DNA from: CAWAVN01 sp963844315
GTDB lineage: Bacteria; Planctomycetota; Planctomycetia; Planctomycetales; Planctomycetaceae
Direction: 5' to 3'
Assembly (NCBI GenBank): GCA_963844315.1
Contig: CAWJOC010000022.1
Coordinates: forward strand, 558,001-622,000
Length of the DNA: 64,000 bases
The position numbers and the translations under genes are program-made. The notes beneath the pieces are model-generated. The model saw nothing but the letters and a program-made list of their open reading frames with translations, was not told the origin of the DNA and did not search any database. Below are positions 30,522 to 39,762 of the stretch, in pieces (positions within the stretch are counted from its first letter, which is position 1; each line of letters starts with the position of its first letter).

Positions 30522-30769
30522 GCGTGAGCTTGTGGAATGGGAAAAAGGAGGGAAAAGATCGGCAGTGGGTTTGAGTTGAAAGCATCAACAAAAACCCCTA
30601 CCCATTGTGTACGATTCCTTGAAGAGTTGCCAGTGTTGTCTCAGATTCCGGTAGTGGTACACTTTGAAATTCTTTTCGTCTTTTTTCGGTAGGGTGATTG
30701 CCGTTTTCGTTTTTTTACTTTCGCCGGTAAGATGCTCCCGCCCCCTGTGCCCGTTCAGGAAGATCGCAA

Positions 30770-31063
30770 ATGGCCGAAACCCGGATTACCTTGGCTTTCA
30801 TCATTCTCCTAGGGTGTCAAGCTATGGCATCCCAGTCCTCCACGATCGGCCCAATCCCACTAAAAAGAGACGATCTCGTCTACGGGCGACACATGAGCAA
30901 TTTCCAGATTCTTTTAATGTTCGATGATGGAGTGTCGGAAGATGAGATTATCCGGGAGATTCGATCTGCTCGGAACCCAGATTTCGTAAAGGACTGGAAG
31001 TTTCCTCCAAGAGTCCCAGCGAGAGTGATAAGGGAGATGCTGATTAGAATTGAGGATGACTGA
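30770..31063 (+). CDS. Small predicted secreted protein
   Basis: 97 aa. Preceded by AGGAAG about 9 bases before the ATG. The first 21 residues (TRITLAFIILLGCQAMAS) look like a signal peptide, possibly lipoprotein-like at LLGC. The mature part (DDGVSEDEIIREIRSA, VPARVIREMLIRIEDD) is small, acidic and helical. No family recognised. It sits between divergent-facing large genes. Short length makes the call tentative. Confidence 0.5.
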   Translation: MAETRITLAFIILLGCQAMASQSSTIGPIPLKRDDLVYGRHMSNFQILLMFDDGVSEDEIIREIRSARNPDFVKDWKFPPRVPARVIREMLIRIEDD

Positions 31064-31202
31064 CCTGGAAATTATCGCCCACAGAAGCACAAAAAGAACG
31101 CCCCGTCAATCCAGACAGGGCTTTTTGAATAGAGAGCGGCCCAGCGCCAACGGCAGTGAGCGACTGGTTAAGGGGCCTACTGATCTTCCCAACCGCTCCG
31201 CG

Positions 31203-31273
31203 TGTGCCACTGGCTCCGCCAGTGCGAATGGAGAGGGAATATCGATTCAAGCACTGGCAAAGCCAGTGGCACA
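31203..31273. repeat. Double palindrome (CCACTGGC family)
   Basis: 23-bp inverted arms (31203-31225, 31251-31273), and each arm is itself a small hairpin (CACTGGCxxxGCCAGTG). The 239-bp gap 31064-31301 also contains no gene. Likely an intergenic repeat element at the 3' ends of two convergent genes. Confidence 0.8.
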
Positions 31274-31301
31274 CAACCTGTCAATCGAAATCGGGTGCGA
31301 T

Positions 31302-33428
31302 CTATTCTTTCGGAGCTTTGCCAATCGGCCAGAGTTCGCACCGGCGAACGAACAGTTCCGCTAGTTCGGTTTGCAACAGGATTTTGCCGAAGTCCGGCTT
31401 CACATGGAATCCTTGATTGACCGTCACGCCGTTGACGATATAGGTCAAGCGATCCCCATCGGCGATGACTTCCATTTTGGTCCACTCGCCGAGTTTGCTC
31501 TCGACATCCACTCCGCCGCGGAAGCCCAGTTTATCCGCCCAATCCACATCCCGGCCAAACCAGTTGATGCGTCCGCTGGACAGCGTGATCTCTTCGCCGC
31601 CCTGTTTCCAGACCTTTTCCCCATCGCGGTCCTTGGTGATCTCGGCGGTGAGACTGGTAGGATAAACCTGCCCCGTTTCCTGATCGGTTCCGGACAGCAC
31701 CAGAATGTCTCCCACGCCGCCTTCGATGATCTGGGCTTCAATCGAGGCCATCCAAGTATTGGAATAGCCGCCGTCTGGTCCCCAGCAGTGCAGCAGCACC
31801 CCGGCATCGCGCACCCGGTCAACCCGCTTGCCGTAGGTCTTCTCGCCCCAGCGAAATTCCACGATCAGATGATAGTCGCGGTATTCGTTGTGGGTAATCA
31901 GTCCGCCAAAGCCGTCGCCGGAGATGTGGAGCATCCCATCTTTCACCGTGAAGACTTTTTTCGGATCCTGATACCCGGAGTCCTGAATCCAGGTGTAAAA
32001 GCCTTCCAGGTTTTTGCCATTGAACAGCTTGATCGGGCCATCAGTGGGACGAATGGCCGATTCCCTGGACGGCGGAACCGCCGGCGGACCGGGCAGTTCG
32101 CGGATTTGAATGTTCCGGAACGCGACCGGGTCGTTATGACCAGCGAAACCGAAGTGCCCGCTTTTGCGATTGACGCCCGGCGGAACTGCGCCCTCTTTGG
32201 ACTCCTTGACTTTGGCAACATCGGCATCGAGGATCACGGTGCCGTTGAGTTCGACTTGGATGTTCGATCCGCGAACGGTGACCTTCTGAAAATTCCACTC
32301 GCCCGCCGGTCTAAGATACCCCGGATGAGCGGCAACCAACCCGTAAACGGATCCGTGAAACTGCGTGGGATGGAGCTTTGCGTGATTGGGGTATCCGGTA
32401 TCTAAAACTTGCAGTTCGCAAAAGCCATCAATATGCGGCTGGCCCGTGCCCGGATAACGGATGGCAAGCCCATTGTTCCCGCCCGGCGGCGTTTTAAATT
32501 CCATGATCGCGACGAAGTCGGAGTATTCCTTCTCCGTGAAAATTGTTCCGCCCTTGCCCGGCTTACACAAAAGCGCCCCGTCTTTGACTTCGTAGTTCTC
32601 GACTGGCCCCTTCCATCCGGTGAAGTCGCGTCCGTTGAACACGCTCTCATATTTGTGCTGATCTTGCTCGCGTTGGGCGAGAATGGCATTGGCTTCGTCT
32701 GAGGGGATTTCGCGGACATAGAGATTCTTGAAGTACAACGTGTTGCCGTGGTTCTGAAGTTCAATCTGCCCGCGCGGAAAAATCGGCAAAGCGCGGTCCC
32801 AGAGGTTTTCCATGACCACGTTGTCTACGACCAATGTGCCATTGAGCTTGATCGTCACGCGCTCGCCGACCATTTGAATGTAAAACGTGTTCCATTCGCC
32901 AACGGGCTTGTCGGCTTTGGCCGAGGGAAACCGGGGATTTTTTGAATTGTTCCACAGAGACCCGGACCCATTTTCCGCTCCGTGCCGGAAGTAGTCCGCG
33001 AATTCCGTGTCCCAAATCTGCACTTGCGGGCTGCCTCTCAGATAGATGCCGCTGTCGCCGCCCTTGAGGATTTTCCAATCCACGTAGAACTCAAAATCCC
33101 CATAGTCTTTGTCCGTGCAAAGGCTTTGGCCCTTGCCGTCGAACACCAAAGCGCCATCTTCGACGGACCAATGTGCCCGCATGTTCTCATCGGCTTTTTT
33201 CTGTTCCGCGGCAAGCATCTCTGGCGACATGGCCGCGCAGGTTTTCGGATTGCCGACTAATCCTTTCCAGCCCGTGAGATCCTTTCCATTAAACAGTGAC
33301 GTAAAGCCTTTCAGTTTTGGATCGGACGGTTGAGCCTGGTTGAGCAACTCAGCGGAAGAGGCTGGGAGGCTGAATGTCAATAGCCAAGTGAGGGCGGCTA
33401 TTCCCGCCAATCGAGTAACACGGAGCAT
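31302..33428 (-). CDS. Secreted protein with three DUF1080 domains
   Basis: 708 aa. Start is ATG 33428 (MLRVTRLAGIAALTWLLTF) with a signal peptide ending near SSAE; the frame extends further upstream but that part is low quality. Three tandem concanavalin-like DUF1080 units begin at FTSLFNGKDLTGWKG, YESVFNGRDFTGWKGP and IKLFNGKNLEGFYTW. The first two end with GNTLYFKNLYVREIP and DPVAFRNIQIRELPG. The three are only distantly similar, so they are not a recent tandem duplication. Single-domain DUF1080 proteins are the rule; three in one chain suggest either multivalent glycan binding or a multifunctional hydrolase. Ends in the CCACTGGC palindrome. Confidence 0.88.
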   Translation of the reverse strand: MLRVTRLAGIAALTWLLTFSLPASSAELLNQAQPSDPKLKGFTSLFNGKDLTGWKGLVGNPKTCAAMSPEMLAAEQKKADENMRAHWSVEDGALVFDGKGQSLCTDKDYGDFEFYVDWKILKGGDSGIYLRGSPQVQIWDTEFADYFRHGAENGSGSLWNNSKNPRFPSAKADKPVGEWNTFYIQMVGERVTIKLNGTLVVDNVVMENLWDRALPIFPRGQIELQNHGNTLYFKNLYVREIPSDEANAILAQREQDQHKYESVFNGRDFTGWKGPVENYEVKDGALLCKPGKGGTIFTEKEYSDFVAIMEFKTPPGGNNGLAIRYPGTGQPHIDGFCELQVLDTGYPNHAKLHPTQFHGSVYGLVAAHPGYLRPAGEWNFQKVTVRGSNIQVELNGTVILDADVAKVKESKEGAVPPGVNRKSGHFGFAGHNDPVAFRNIQIRELPGPPAVPPSRESAIRPTDGPIKLFNGKNLEGFYTWIQDSGYQDPKKVFTVKDGMLHISGDGFGGLITHNEYRDYHLIVEFRWGEKTYGKRVDRVRDAGVLLHCWGPDGGYSNTWMASIEAQIIEGGVGDILVLSGTDQETGQVYPTSLTAEITKDRDGEKVWKQGGEEITLSSGRINWFGRDVDWADKLGFRGGVDVESKLGEWTKMEVIADGDRLTYIVNGVTVNQGFHVKPDFGKILLQTELAELFVRRCELWPIGKAPKE

Positions 33429-33550
33429 GGTGCGTTCCTTGTGAAGAGTAGGGCAATGATGCGTGCTTGAACAAGGGATTGTTGATGTATAACAAGACTT
33501 GACGGAAGACAAAAGCCAATCAGCGGATTGGACCTCGGATTCCAAAGTCA

Positions 33551-33620
33551 CAAGGTGGCACAGACATTCCTGTCTGTGCCGAACGTTAACCGCATAGACA
33601 AGAATGTCTGTGCCACCTTG
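33551..33620. repeat. Palindrome (GGTGGCACAGACA family)
   Basis: 25-bp arms (33551-33575, 33596-33620) with one mismatch. Each arm also contains a smaller hairpin. It ends two bases before the hemD stop codon and probably terminates that gene. The family differs from the other palindromes in the window. Confidence 0.8.
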
Positions 33621-33622
33621 AC

Positions 33623-34462
33623 TTAAGCCGGCTCTGGTCTCTGTAAGCGGCGATTCGCTTCGAGAAGAGCGGCCCGGACCAGCGGACCCATTTTCGGCGG
33701 CGAGGCTTCCACATCGACCTGCAATCCCACCGACCGCAGTTTTTCGCTCGCCGTGGGACCAATCGAAGCAATGCCACACTTCAGAGCGGCGTCGAGCCAC
33801 TCGGCTTGTTTGCCCTGCCTTTTGGCCGCTTCTAGCACATTGGCGATTTGATTTGCGCTCGTGAACATCAAGACGTCGAACTCGCCGGCGATGGTGGCGT
33901 CAATCGCGACATGAAGCGGAGCCATATCTTCTGGGAAATCCCAGCGATAGACCGGCACGGTGAGCACTTTTGCCTCCCGCCGTTTAAGTTCCTCGTAAAG
34001 CTCCAGACTGGGTTCGCCGTATTCCTGGACCGCGATGGTTTGGCCCGCGATAGGTATGTTCTCCGCGAGTGCCGTGAGCAATTCCCGCCAGGTGTTGGGT
34101 TCGGGCACGCGAATGTCCACGCGAACTTTCCACTCCCGAAGAACCGCGAGCGGCTTTGGACCCCGCACCACAACCTGGCATTTGTCCCAGGCGGCAAACA
34201 AAGTTTCGCGCGGATGGCGGGTTTCCAAGACTTCAAGCAGAGCACGTGCCCCGACGCCCGTCATGAACACCATCACGTCAACGCGACCGGCGAGTAGTTC
34301 CTCGGCAAAATGAAACGCTTTGGGATTATCCTCCAAAGGAATTTCCCGCATCGACGGCGCAACGGTCGCCATTCCGCCTTGGCGCTCGATAAGCTGCTTC
34401 ATCTCCGCGTGCCGGCGGCTTTCAAAACTGCAAATGTGCGGGATGGCTCTTTGTTTTGGCAT
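33623..34462 (-). CDS. hemD: Uroporphyrinogen-III synthase
   Basis: 279 aa. Cyclises hydroxymethylbilane to uroporphyrinogen III, the branch point to heme, siroheme and cobalamin. The fold's sparse conserved features are present: FESRRHAEM near the start, MVFMTGVGARAL, VVRGPKPLAVLRE, VQEYGEPSLELYEEL, DVLMFTSANQIANVL and SIGPTASEKLRSVGL. The TSANQ and GPTAS motifs are the characteristic pair of the HEM4 family. No other heme gene is beside it. The thioredoxin-like gene is upstream on the same strand, 97 bases away. Confidence 0.85.
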   Translation of the reverse strand: MPKQRAIPHICSFESRRHAEMKQLIERQGGMATVAPSMREIPLEDNPKAFHFAEELLAGRVDVMVFMTGVGARALLEVLETRHPRETLFAAWDKCQVVVRGPKPLAVLREWKVRVDIRVPEPNTWRELLTALAENIPIAGQTIAVQEYGEPSLELYEELKRREAKVLTVPVYRWDFPEDMAPLHVAIDATIAGEFDVLMFTSANQIANVLEAAKRQGKQAEWLDAALKCGIASIGPTASEKLRSVGLQVDVEASPPKMGPLVRAALLEANRRLQRPEPA

Positions 34463-34559
34463 CGGAACTCTCTGCGATTGGTTGCCCGGTGATGATTAAG
34501 GCGAGCATGTCTCAATCATACCAAGTCCGCCGGGCAACCCAAGCAACCGAGAGCCGACG

Positions 34560-35060
34560 CTACCGCGTCAAAGTCGCCATCTGTCCGCGCGCGGCGGTTT
34601 GGGTGATTCGGGCTTGCTGCAGTTTGGTTTGCATTTGGGTCGCACCTGTCAGCATGTCTGCCACTTTCTGCGGCGACGCAAAGCCATCCAACCGTCCCAC
34701 CAGTTCCGCCTGCGGCGTGAGAGCCACCACGCAAGGAATGCCCTTGACATCTAGAATCTTCGCCTCGCGCTCGGCGACGTCAAAATCCAAATGCACCGGA
34801 ATGAATGTCTGATTGATGTATTGGGCAATCTGCGGATGGCCCAGGGATTCTTTCTCCAACTTCGTGCAGAAGTGGCACCATTCCGCCCCGAACACGATCA
34901 ATACGGGACGGTTAAGCCTGAGCGATTCCCGATGGGCCGCTTGCAAGTCCCGATGCCATTGAATGCCGGCATTGAAAAGCGGTTCCGCCGAAGCCAGCGG
35001 CCTGGCAAAAAGTCCCAAAGCGATACCCGCCGCGCAGAGGGCGATGATGCATCGATGCAT
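34560..35060 (-). CDS. Secreted thioredoxin-fold protein
   Basis: 166 aa. Start ATG 35060 gives a clean signal peptide (IALCAAGIALGLFARPLASA). The thioredoxin fold shows NRPVLIVFGAEWCHFCTKLE with active-site CHFC, a second strand (FIPVHLDFDV) and the cis-proline region KGIPCVVALTP. The WCHFC form resembles DsbD-gamma or thiol:disulfide interchange proteins more than thioredoxin (WCGPC), consistent with a periplasmic reductant, for example in cytochrome maturation. Its helical Gln/Ala-rich tail is unusual. AAGGA lies 10 bases upstream. Confidence 0.82.
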   Translation of the reverse strand: MHRCIIALCAAGIALGLFARPLASAEPLFNAGIQWHRDLQAAHRESLRLNRPVLIVFGAEWCHFCTKLEKESLGHPQIAQYINQTFIPVHLDFDVAEREAKILDVKGIPCVVALTPQAELVGRLDGFASPQKVADMLTGATQMQTKLQQARITQTAARGQMATLTR

Positions 35061-35422
35061 GATGCCATGTTCCTTCAAAAGTGCAAAACAAGGGGAATAG
35101 AGAGACTGGCCCATTGGGTGACTCACGGGAGCTCCCATTGGGAATTGCGTGCAAACTGAAGGGGAAATTGAGACTTTTTGGAGAGAGAGGGAGGAAATGT
35201 AACAAATTTCCAAAGTCTGACCAGAGGAATTTTCTCGATGGAATTCTGACTCACCGATACGCACATCACCGTTTCAATATTAAGCGATGTTGCTGGTTTG
35301 ACGGGCCTTATCACAAACCCGAAAGCTGAAAACCGAAAACGGATAAGGTTGTGATTTGACCGGGGTTGTGTAACAGTGTTCCCAATCAGGTGTTCCGTTA
35401 CTTCGAATGTGAGAACCGCATC
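35061..35422. other. Divergent 360-bp gap
   Basis: Separates the minus-strand thioredoxin-like gene and the plus-strand PVC-cytochrome gene, so it should carry both promoters. Contains a half-site (GCTGAAAACCGAAAAC, about 35325-35340) similar to the arm of the 17548-17598 palindrome. No gene seen. Confidence 0.45.
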
Positions 35423-38398
35423 ATGGGAAAAAGAGGGCTGCGTTCGGGAATCCTCATTCTCAGTCTATGCCTGTCGGAGGGAATCAGCCGAGGACAATCT
35501 CCGAGTTTACCGGATTGGATTTGGACACCCGCAGAGCGCGCCACAGAGCAAACGGTCAACTTCCGCAAGGAGTTTTCGACTGCCAAGCGCGTGGTCAAAG
35601 CCGAACTTTGCATGGCTACGGATTTTAACTCCAGTTTTATATTCCTTGATGGGGAAACGCTGGGCGAGGCGCCGAATTTCAGCCCACCCCTAAGAAAGGA
35701 TGTCACCAAGCCTCTCGCGATTGGCTCGCATGTTGTCGCCGTGAAATCCCACGGGACGGATGGCCCCTCAGCACTCGCAGTGCAAATCGAAATTGAGTTT
35801 GAGGATGGCTCGCGGGACATTGTTCGATCCGATGAAACATGGTCATACTCCGATCAAGCGGACCCAGGCTGGATGACAACGGCGTTTCATCCGAAATCGG
35901 CTTGGAAGCTTGTGCAAAGTTATGGCCGAGTGGAAGAGGAAATGTTTCCCAACCCCACGGTGGATACCGCCATCCAACCTTGGGAGGATTACACCCAATG
36001 GAAGCAAGCCTTGGACTTAGAAGTGCGTACGGACCCGGCCAGTTTTTCCCTCCCTGAAGGATTTGATATCGAGCGATTGCGTTCGGCTGAGGCCACGGAA
36101 GGATCCTGGGTCAGCCTGGAATTTGATCCCAAGGGACGCTTGGTTATTGGTCGCGAGGACCAGGGCCTATTGCGTCTGTCATTCCCTCCCAAGGACGGGG
36201 AAATCCAGGTCGAAACCATCAACGACACCCTCTTGGAATGCCGAGGGTTAGTATTCGCGCACGACAGCCTTTATGCCAGCGCCAATAATTCCAAGGGGCT
36301 ATACAGGCTGCGGGATACGAATGGCGACGACCAGTTTGATGAAGTCAAGTTGATTTATGCCTCCGAGGGTGGAGTGGGGCATGGGCGGAATGATCTGGCA
36401 TTGGGGGCGGATGGAAAAATCTATCTGATCACGGGCGATTCCGTGGAATTGCCAAGGAACGTGACTGATCTGACATCCCCCTTTCGCGAGCATGCCCAGG
36501 GCAAAAGAACCAGCGAAGGCCACGTCTTGCGATTTAATGCCGATGGCAGTGGATGTGAAATCGTGGCGGCGGGACTTCGAAATCCCTACGGCATTGCCAT
36601 GCACCCCAGCGGTGAATTCTTCACTTACGATGCCGATGCCGAATACGACATGGGTTCCCCCTGGTATCGTCCGACGCGCATTATCCATCTGACGCCCGGA
36701 TCGGATTACGGATGGCGGGGCGTGACTAAGAGTTGGCCGCCCTACTATCCCGACCATGTCGATAACGCCCCCCCGGTTCTGGACATCGGCAAAGGCTCGC
36801 CAACGGGCGTCAAATTCGGCACGAAGAGCAACTTTCCAAAACGCTATCGGGATTCGCTATTTGTTTCCGATTGGGCTTATGGAAGGATACTCGCTGTCAG
36901 CCTGACGCCGTGCGGATCGAGTTTTGTAGGCCGGGCGAAACCGTTTCTGAAAGGCCAGCCATTCAATGTGACCGATTTGGACTTTGGCCCCGATGGCGCG
37001 ATGTACGCCGTCACCGGCGGGCGGAAAACGCAATCGGCCCTCTATCGCATTCGGTATATAGGCCCGGCGGAACAAGAACTCGCGCGGACCCCGCAGCAGA
37101 TCGCGCGGGAAAAACACGCCCAAGAAGCTCGGAACCAAAGACATCAACTAGAATCCCTACTTTCCAGCGATGCGAAAGGCGCTATCAAGATCCTATGGCC
37201 TCATCTTAATAGTGAAGATCCTTGGATTCGCTATGCCGCTCGAATTGCATTGGAGCATCAACCTGTTTCGGAGTGGCGGGAGCGAGCGTTGAAAGAAACC
37301 GAACCTACGGCGGCGCTCACCACTTGGATGGCCTTGGTCCGCGATCCCAAAACCCATTCCCAAAACGATATAGTGTCGCGCCTAGTTGGATTGGGTGTGT
37401 CTCAGTTGACGGAACATCAGAGGCTGATGGCCGTGGAGTGTTATCTCCTGTGTTTGCAGTCGGCCTATCAACCGACGCCCGCACTAATCACAGAGATTGA
37501 AAACCAGCTTGCGCCACTATTTCCTGAATCCTCCGACGGGTTGAATCTAAAGGTCAGCCAGGTCCTAGCACGAGTGAAGTCTGCATTGCTCGTACCCAAG
37601 GTCATGGAATGGCTTCCGCATACGTCCGATCAATCGTTAAGGCTGCACTGCCTCTTTCTCTTGCGAGATGCGAAAGCGGACTGGACCCCGGAACTGCGGC
37701 AAAACTATTTCACCGCGATCAAAGGAATGCGGGAGTTTCAAGGAGGCGAGGGCCTGCCGACATTTGTTCGCCGAATTGAAGAGGACGCCCTTGCAGCGCT
37801 TGAACCTGCCCTGCGCCAGAAGTTCGAGGAGCAACTGAAAGAGGGTGATTTTGATGAACTAGAGCCAATCAAACCGCGGGCATTCGTTCAGGCTTGGAAG
37901 ATGGAAAACTTCGAACAGGATCTCCTCTCGCATCCAAATCGGCATAACTTTGAACGCGGCAAAACAATGTTTCGCGAGGCGTTGTGCATTCGCTGTCATC
38001 GCATGGGATTTGACGGCGCGGCCGTGGGGCCGGACCTCACGTCACTTGGCCGCCGATTTAGCCGCCGGGACATGCTAGAGACAATTCTAATTCCTTCCAA
38101 AGTCGTCGCCGAGCAGTATCGGCTGGCGAAGGTTCAGACAAAAGATGGGCAGATACTGACGGGGCAAATCATCCCCAGCCAGGATTACCGCTCTCCCGAG
38201 TTGCACCTTGCGACAAAGCCCTTGGAACCATACAAAATCACAAAGGTTTCCAAGTCCGAAATTGAATCCTACGAGATTTCGGAAACCTCCGTGATGCCGA
38301 ATGACCTGCTCAATAGTTTCACCAAAGACGAGATCCTGGATTTACTAGCGTGGTTGGAAGCAGGGGGGAATCCCAATCATCCCAATTATCGCCAATAA
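35423..38398 (+). CDS. PVC-type CxxCH heme protein: beta-propeller dehydrogenase-like, HEAT-like and cytochrome c
   Basis: 991 aa. ATG 35423 is chosen because it gives a signal peptide (MGKRGLRSGILILSLCL); the longer frame from 35366 does not. Residues ~30-190 are a beta-sandwich (hydrolase/glycan-binding-like). A soluble-dehydrogenase-like propeller follows (GLVFAHDSLYA, VGHGRNDLALGADGKIYL, AAGLRNPYGIAMHPSGE, GSDYGWRG, PDGAMYAVTGG), then an alpha-helical repeat region and a C-terminal cytochrome c with CIRCH, PDLTSLGRRFSRRDMLE. This modular form is typical of Planctomycetota and Verrucomicrobiota and presumably oxidises a sugar or related substrate and passes electrons to heme. It heads a plus-strand cluster with MFS, ceramidase-like and sugar-acid-dehydratase-like genes. 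Confidence 0.9.
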   Translation: MGKRGLRSGILILSLCLSEGISRGQSPSLPDWIWTPAERATEQTVNFRKEFSTAKRVVKAELCMATDFNSSFIFLDGETLGEAPNFSPPLRKDVTKPLAIGSHVVAVKSHGTDGPSALAVQIEIEFEDGSRDIVRSDETWSYSDQADPGWMTTAFHPKSAWKLVQSYGRVEEEMFPNPTVDTAIQPWEDYTQWKQALDLEVRTDPASFSLPEGFDIERLRSAEATEGSWVSLEFDPKGRLVIGREDQGLLRLSFPPKDGEIQVETINDTLLECRGLVFAHDSLYASANNSKGLYRLRDTNGDDQFDEVKLIYASEGGVGHGRNDLALGADGKIYLITGDSVELPRNVTDLTSPFREHAQGKRTSEGHVLRFNADGSGCEIVAAGLRNPYGIAMHPSGEFFTYDADAEYDMGSPWYRPTRIIHLTPGSDYGWRGVTKSWPPYYPDHVDNAPPVLDIGKGSPTGVKFGTKSNFPKRYRDSLFVSDWAYGRILAVSLTPCGSSFVGRAKPFLKGQPFNVTDLDFGPDGAMYAVTGGRKTQSALYRIRYIGPAEQELARTPQQIAREKHAQEARNQRHQLESLLSSDAKGAIKILWPHLNSEDPWIRYAARIALEHQPVSEWRERALKETEPTAALTTWMALVRDPKTHSQNDIVSRLVGLGVSQLTEHQRLMAVECYLLCLQSAYQPTPALITEIENQLAPLFPESSDGLNLKVSQVLARVKSALLVPKVMEWLPHTSDQSLRLHCLFLLRDAKADWTPELRQNYFTAIKGMREFQGGEGLPTFVRRIEEDALAALEPALRQKFEEQLKEGDFDELEPIKPRAFVQAWKMENFEQDLLSHPNRHNFERGKTMFREALCIRCHRMGFDGAAVGPDLTSLGRRFSRRDMLETILIPSKVVAEQYRLAKVQTKDGQILTGQIIPSQDYRSPELHLATKPLEPYKITKVSKSEIESYEISETSVMPNDLLNSFTKDEILDLLAWLEAGGNPNHPNYRQ

Positions 38399-38439
38399 TA
38401 CTTATCGTTCGCTCCTCATCCCTTGCTTGATGTTAAAAT

Positions 38440-39762
38440 GTGATCCCAATTATTGACAATCAAAATCAGCAACCGACAAGAATCCGCTACCGCATTCTTA
38501 CTTGGCTGTCGGTGGCGGCGGTCCTGGCATATTTTTGCCGGAATTCCGTGGGTGTCGCCGAGAGCACTATTCGTGCGCATCTTAAACTCACGGAATCCGA
38601 GATGGGTTGGTTTCTCGGCGCGTTTTTTTGGAGCTATGCCCTTTTTCAAGTTCCGGCGGGCTACTTGGGGCAGCGGTTTGGAACTCGGCTCGTCCTGGGA
38701 TGGAGCGCCATTACCTGGTCCTTGGGATTGCTCTTACTCAGCGGTGCGAATGACCTCTTACTATTGATCGCCTCCCAACTCTTCATTGGCGTCGCTCAAG
38801 CCGCGGTGTTTCCGTGTGCGGTCCAGTCCATCTCCGCCTGGTTTCCCCAACCTCAGCGGGCGACTGCTTGTTCGGCCCTGACAATTGGCATGCAATTGGG
38901 GGCGGTGATCACAGCCACATTGACCGGGTTTCTCATCATCCATTGGGATTGGCGATTGATTTTTGTGGCCTACGCCACACCGGGACTCTTATGGGCGGTC
39001 ATCTTTTTTGCCAAGTTTCATAATCGTCCCGAAGATGATCCGAACGTCAACCCCGTGGAACTTGAATTGATAGAGGCCGCATCTCACGGTCCAGCGGACA
39101 ATTCGAAACCAGAACAGCAACCCGGCCCTACTCCTTGGCTATTGATTCTGAGAAACCGCTCGATGCTCTGTTTTTGCGGCCAACAAGCCTTTCGAGCGGC
39201 GGGCTATGGATTTTTCGCTTCCTGGTTTCCCTCGTTTCTGCAGAAGACGCGAAACATCGAGGTGGAGGCCTCGGGCATTTTCCAAGGCTTGATCTTTGCA
39301 GCCACCATGCTAGGCGGACTATCGGGCGGGGTATTGGTCGATGTGATCTATAAACGCACTCGGAGTTTGCGGCTGAGCCGATCTGGTGTGGGCGCTTTGT
39401 GCATGCTGTGCTGTAGCGGGCTAATTTTTTCCGCGTACTTTGCCACCAGCCTCGAAATGGCAGTCACGTTAATCACATGCGGTGCTTTTGCCGCGGCTTT
39501 GGCCGGACCATGCGCTTATGTCACCACGATCGACCTAGGCCAGAAGTATGTCCCCGCGGTATTTGGCTTCATGAATATGTCGGGAAACCTGATGGCCGCG
39601 ATGGCCTCTGTTATGGTGGGCTATCTTTTTGAGCAAACGAGCAATTGGAACATCGTGCTCGCGCTGTTTGGGATGGCCTATTTGCTGGCTGCGATTTGCT
39701 GGTGGTTAGTGGATCCAAACCAAGCGGTCCAGCAAAAAACTCGATCCGAGGTAAACCCATGA
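38440..39762 (+). CDS. MFS transporter, anion:cation symporter type
   Basis: 440 aa with 12 predicted membrane helices in two halves around a cytosolic loop (NPVELELIEAASHG, at about residues 200-225). Helix 1 continues into YFCRNSVGVAESTIR, and the signature RxGxR-like motif after helix 2/3 is GYLGQRFGTRLVLG. The GxxxD-like motif GGVLVDVIYKRTRS follows helix 8. The pattern is that of ACS-family hexuronate, galactonate and glucarate transporters. Start is GTG 38440, weakly supported. Only 41 bases after the previous stop, and its TGA overlaps the ATG of the next gene (ATGA), showing translational coupling. Confidence 0.88.
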   Translation: MIPIIDNQNQQPTRIRYRILTWLSVAAVLAYFCRNSVGVAESTIRAHLKLTESEMGWFLGAFFWSYALFQVPAGYLGQRFGTRLVLGWSAITWSLGLLLLSGANDLLLLIASQLFIGVAQAAVFPCAVQSISAWFPQPQRATACSALTIGMQLGAVITATLTGFLIIHWDWRLIFVAYATPGLLWAVIFFAKFHNRPEDDPNVNPVELELIEAASHGPADNSKPEQQPGPTPWLLILRNRSMLCFCGQQAFRAAGYGFFASWFPSFLQKTRNIEVEASGIFQGLIFAATMLGGLSGGVLVDVIYKRTRSLRLSRSGVGALCMLCCSGLIFSAYFATSLEMAVTLITCGAFAAALAGPCAYVTTIDLGQKYVPAVFGFMNMSGNLMAAMASVMVGYLFEQTSNWNIVLALFGMAYLLAAICWWLVDPNQAVQQKTRSEVNP

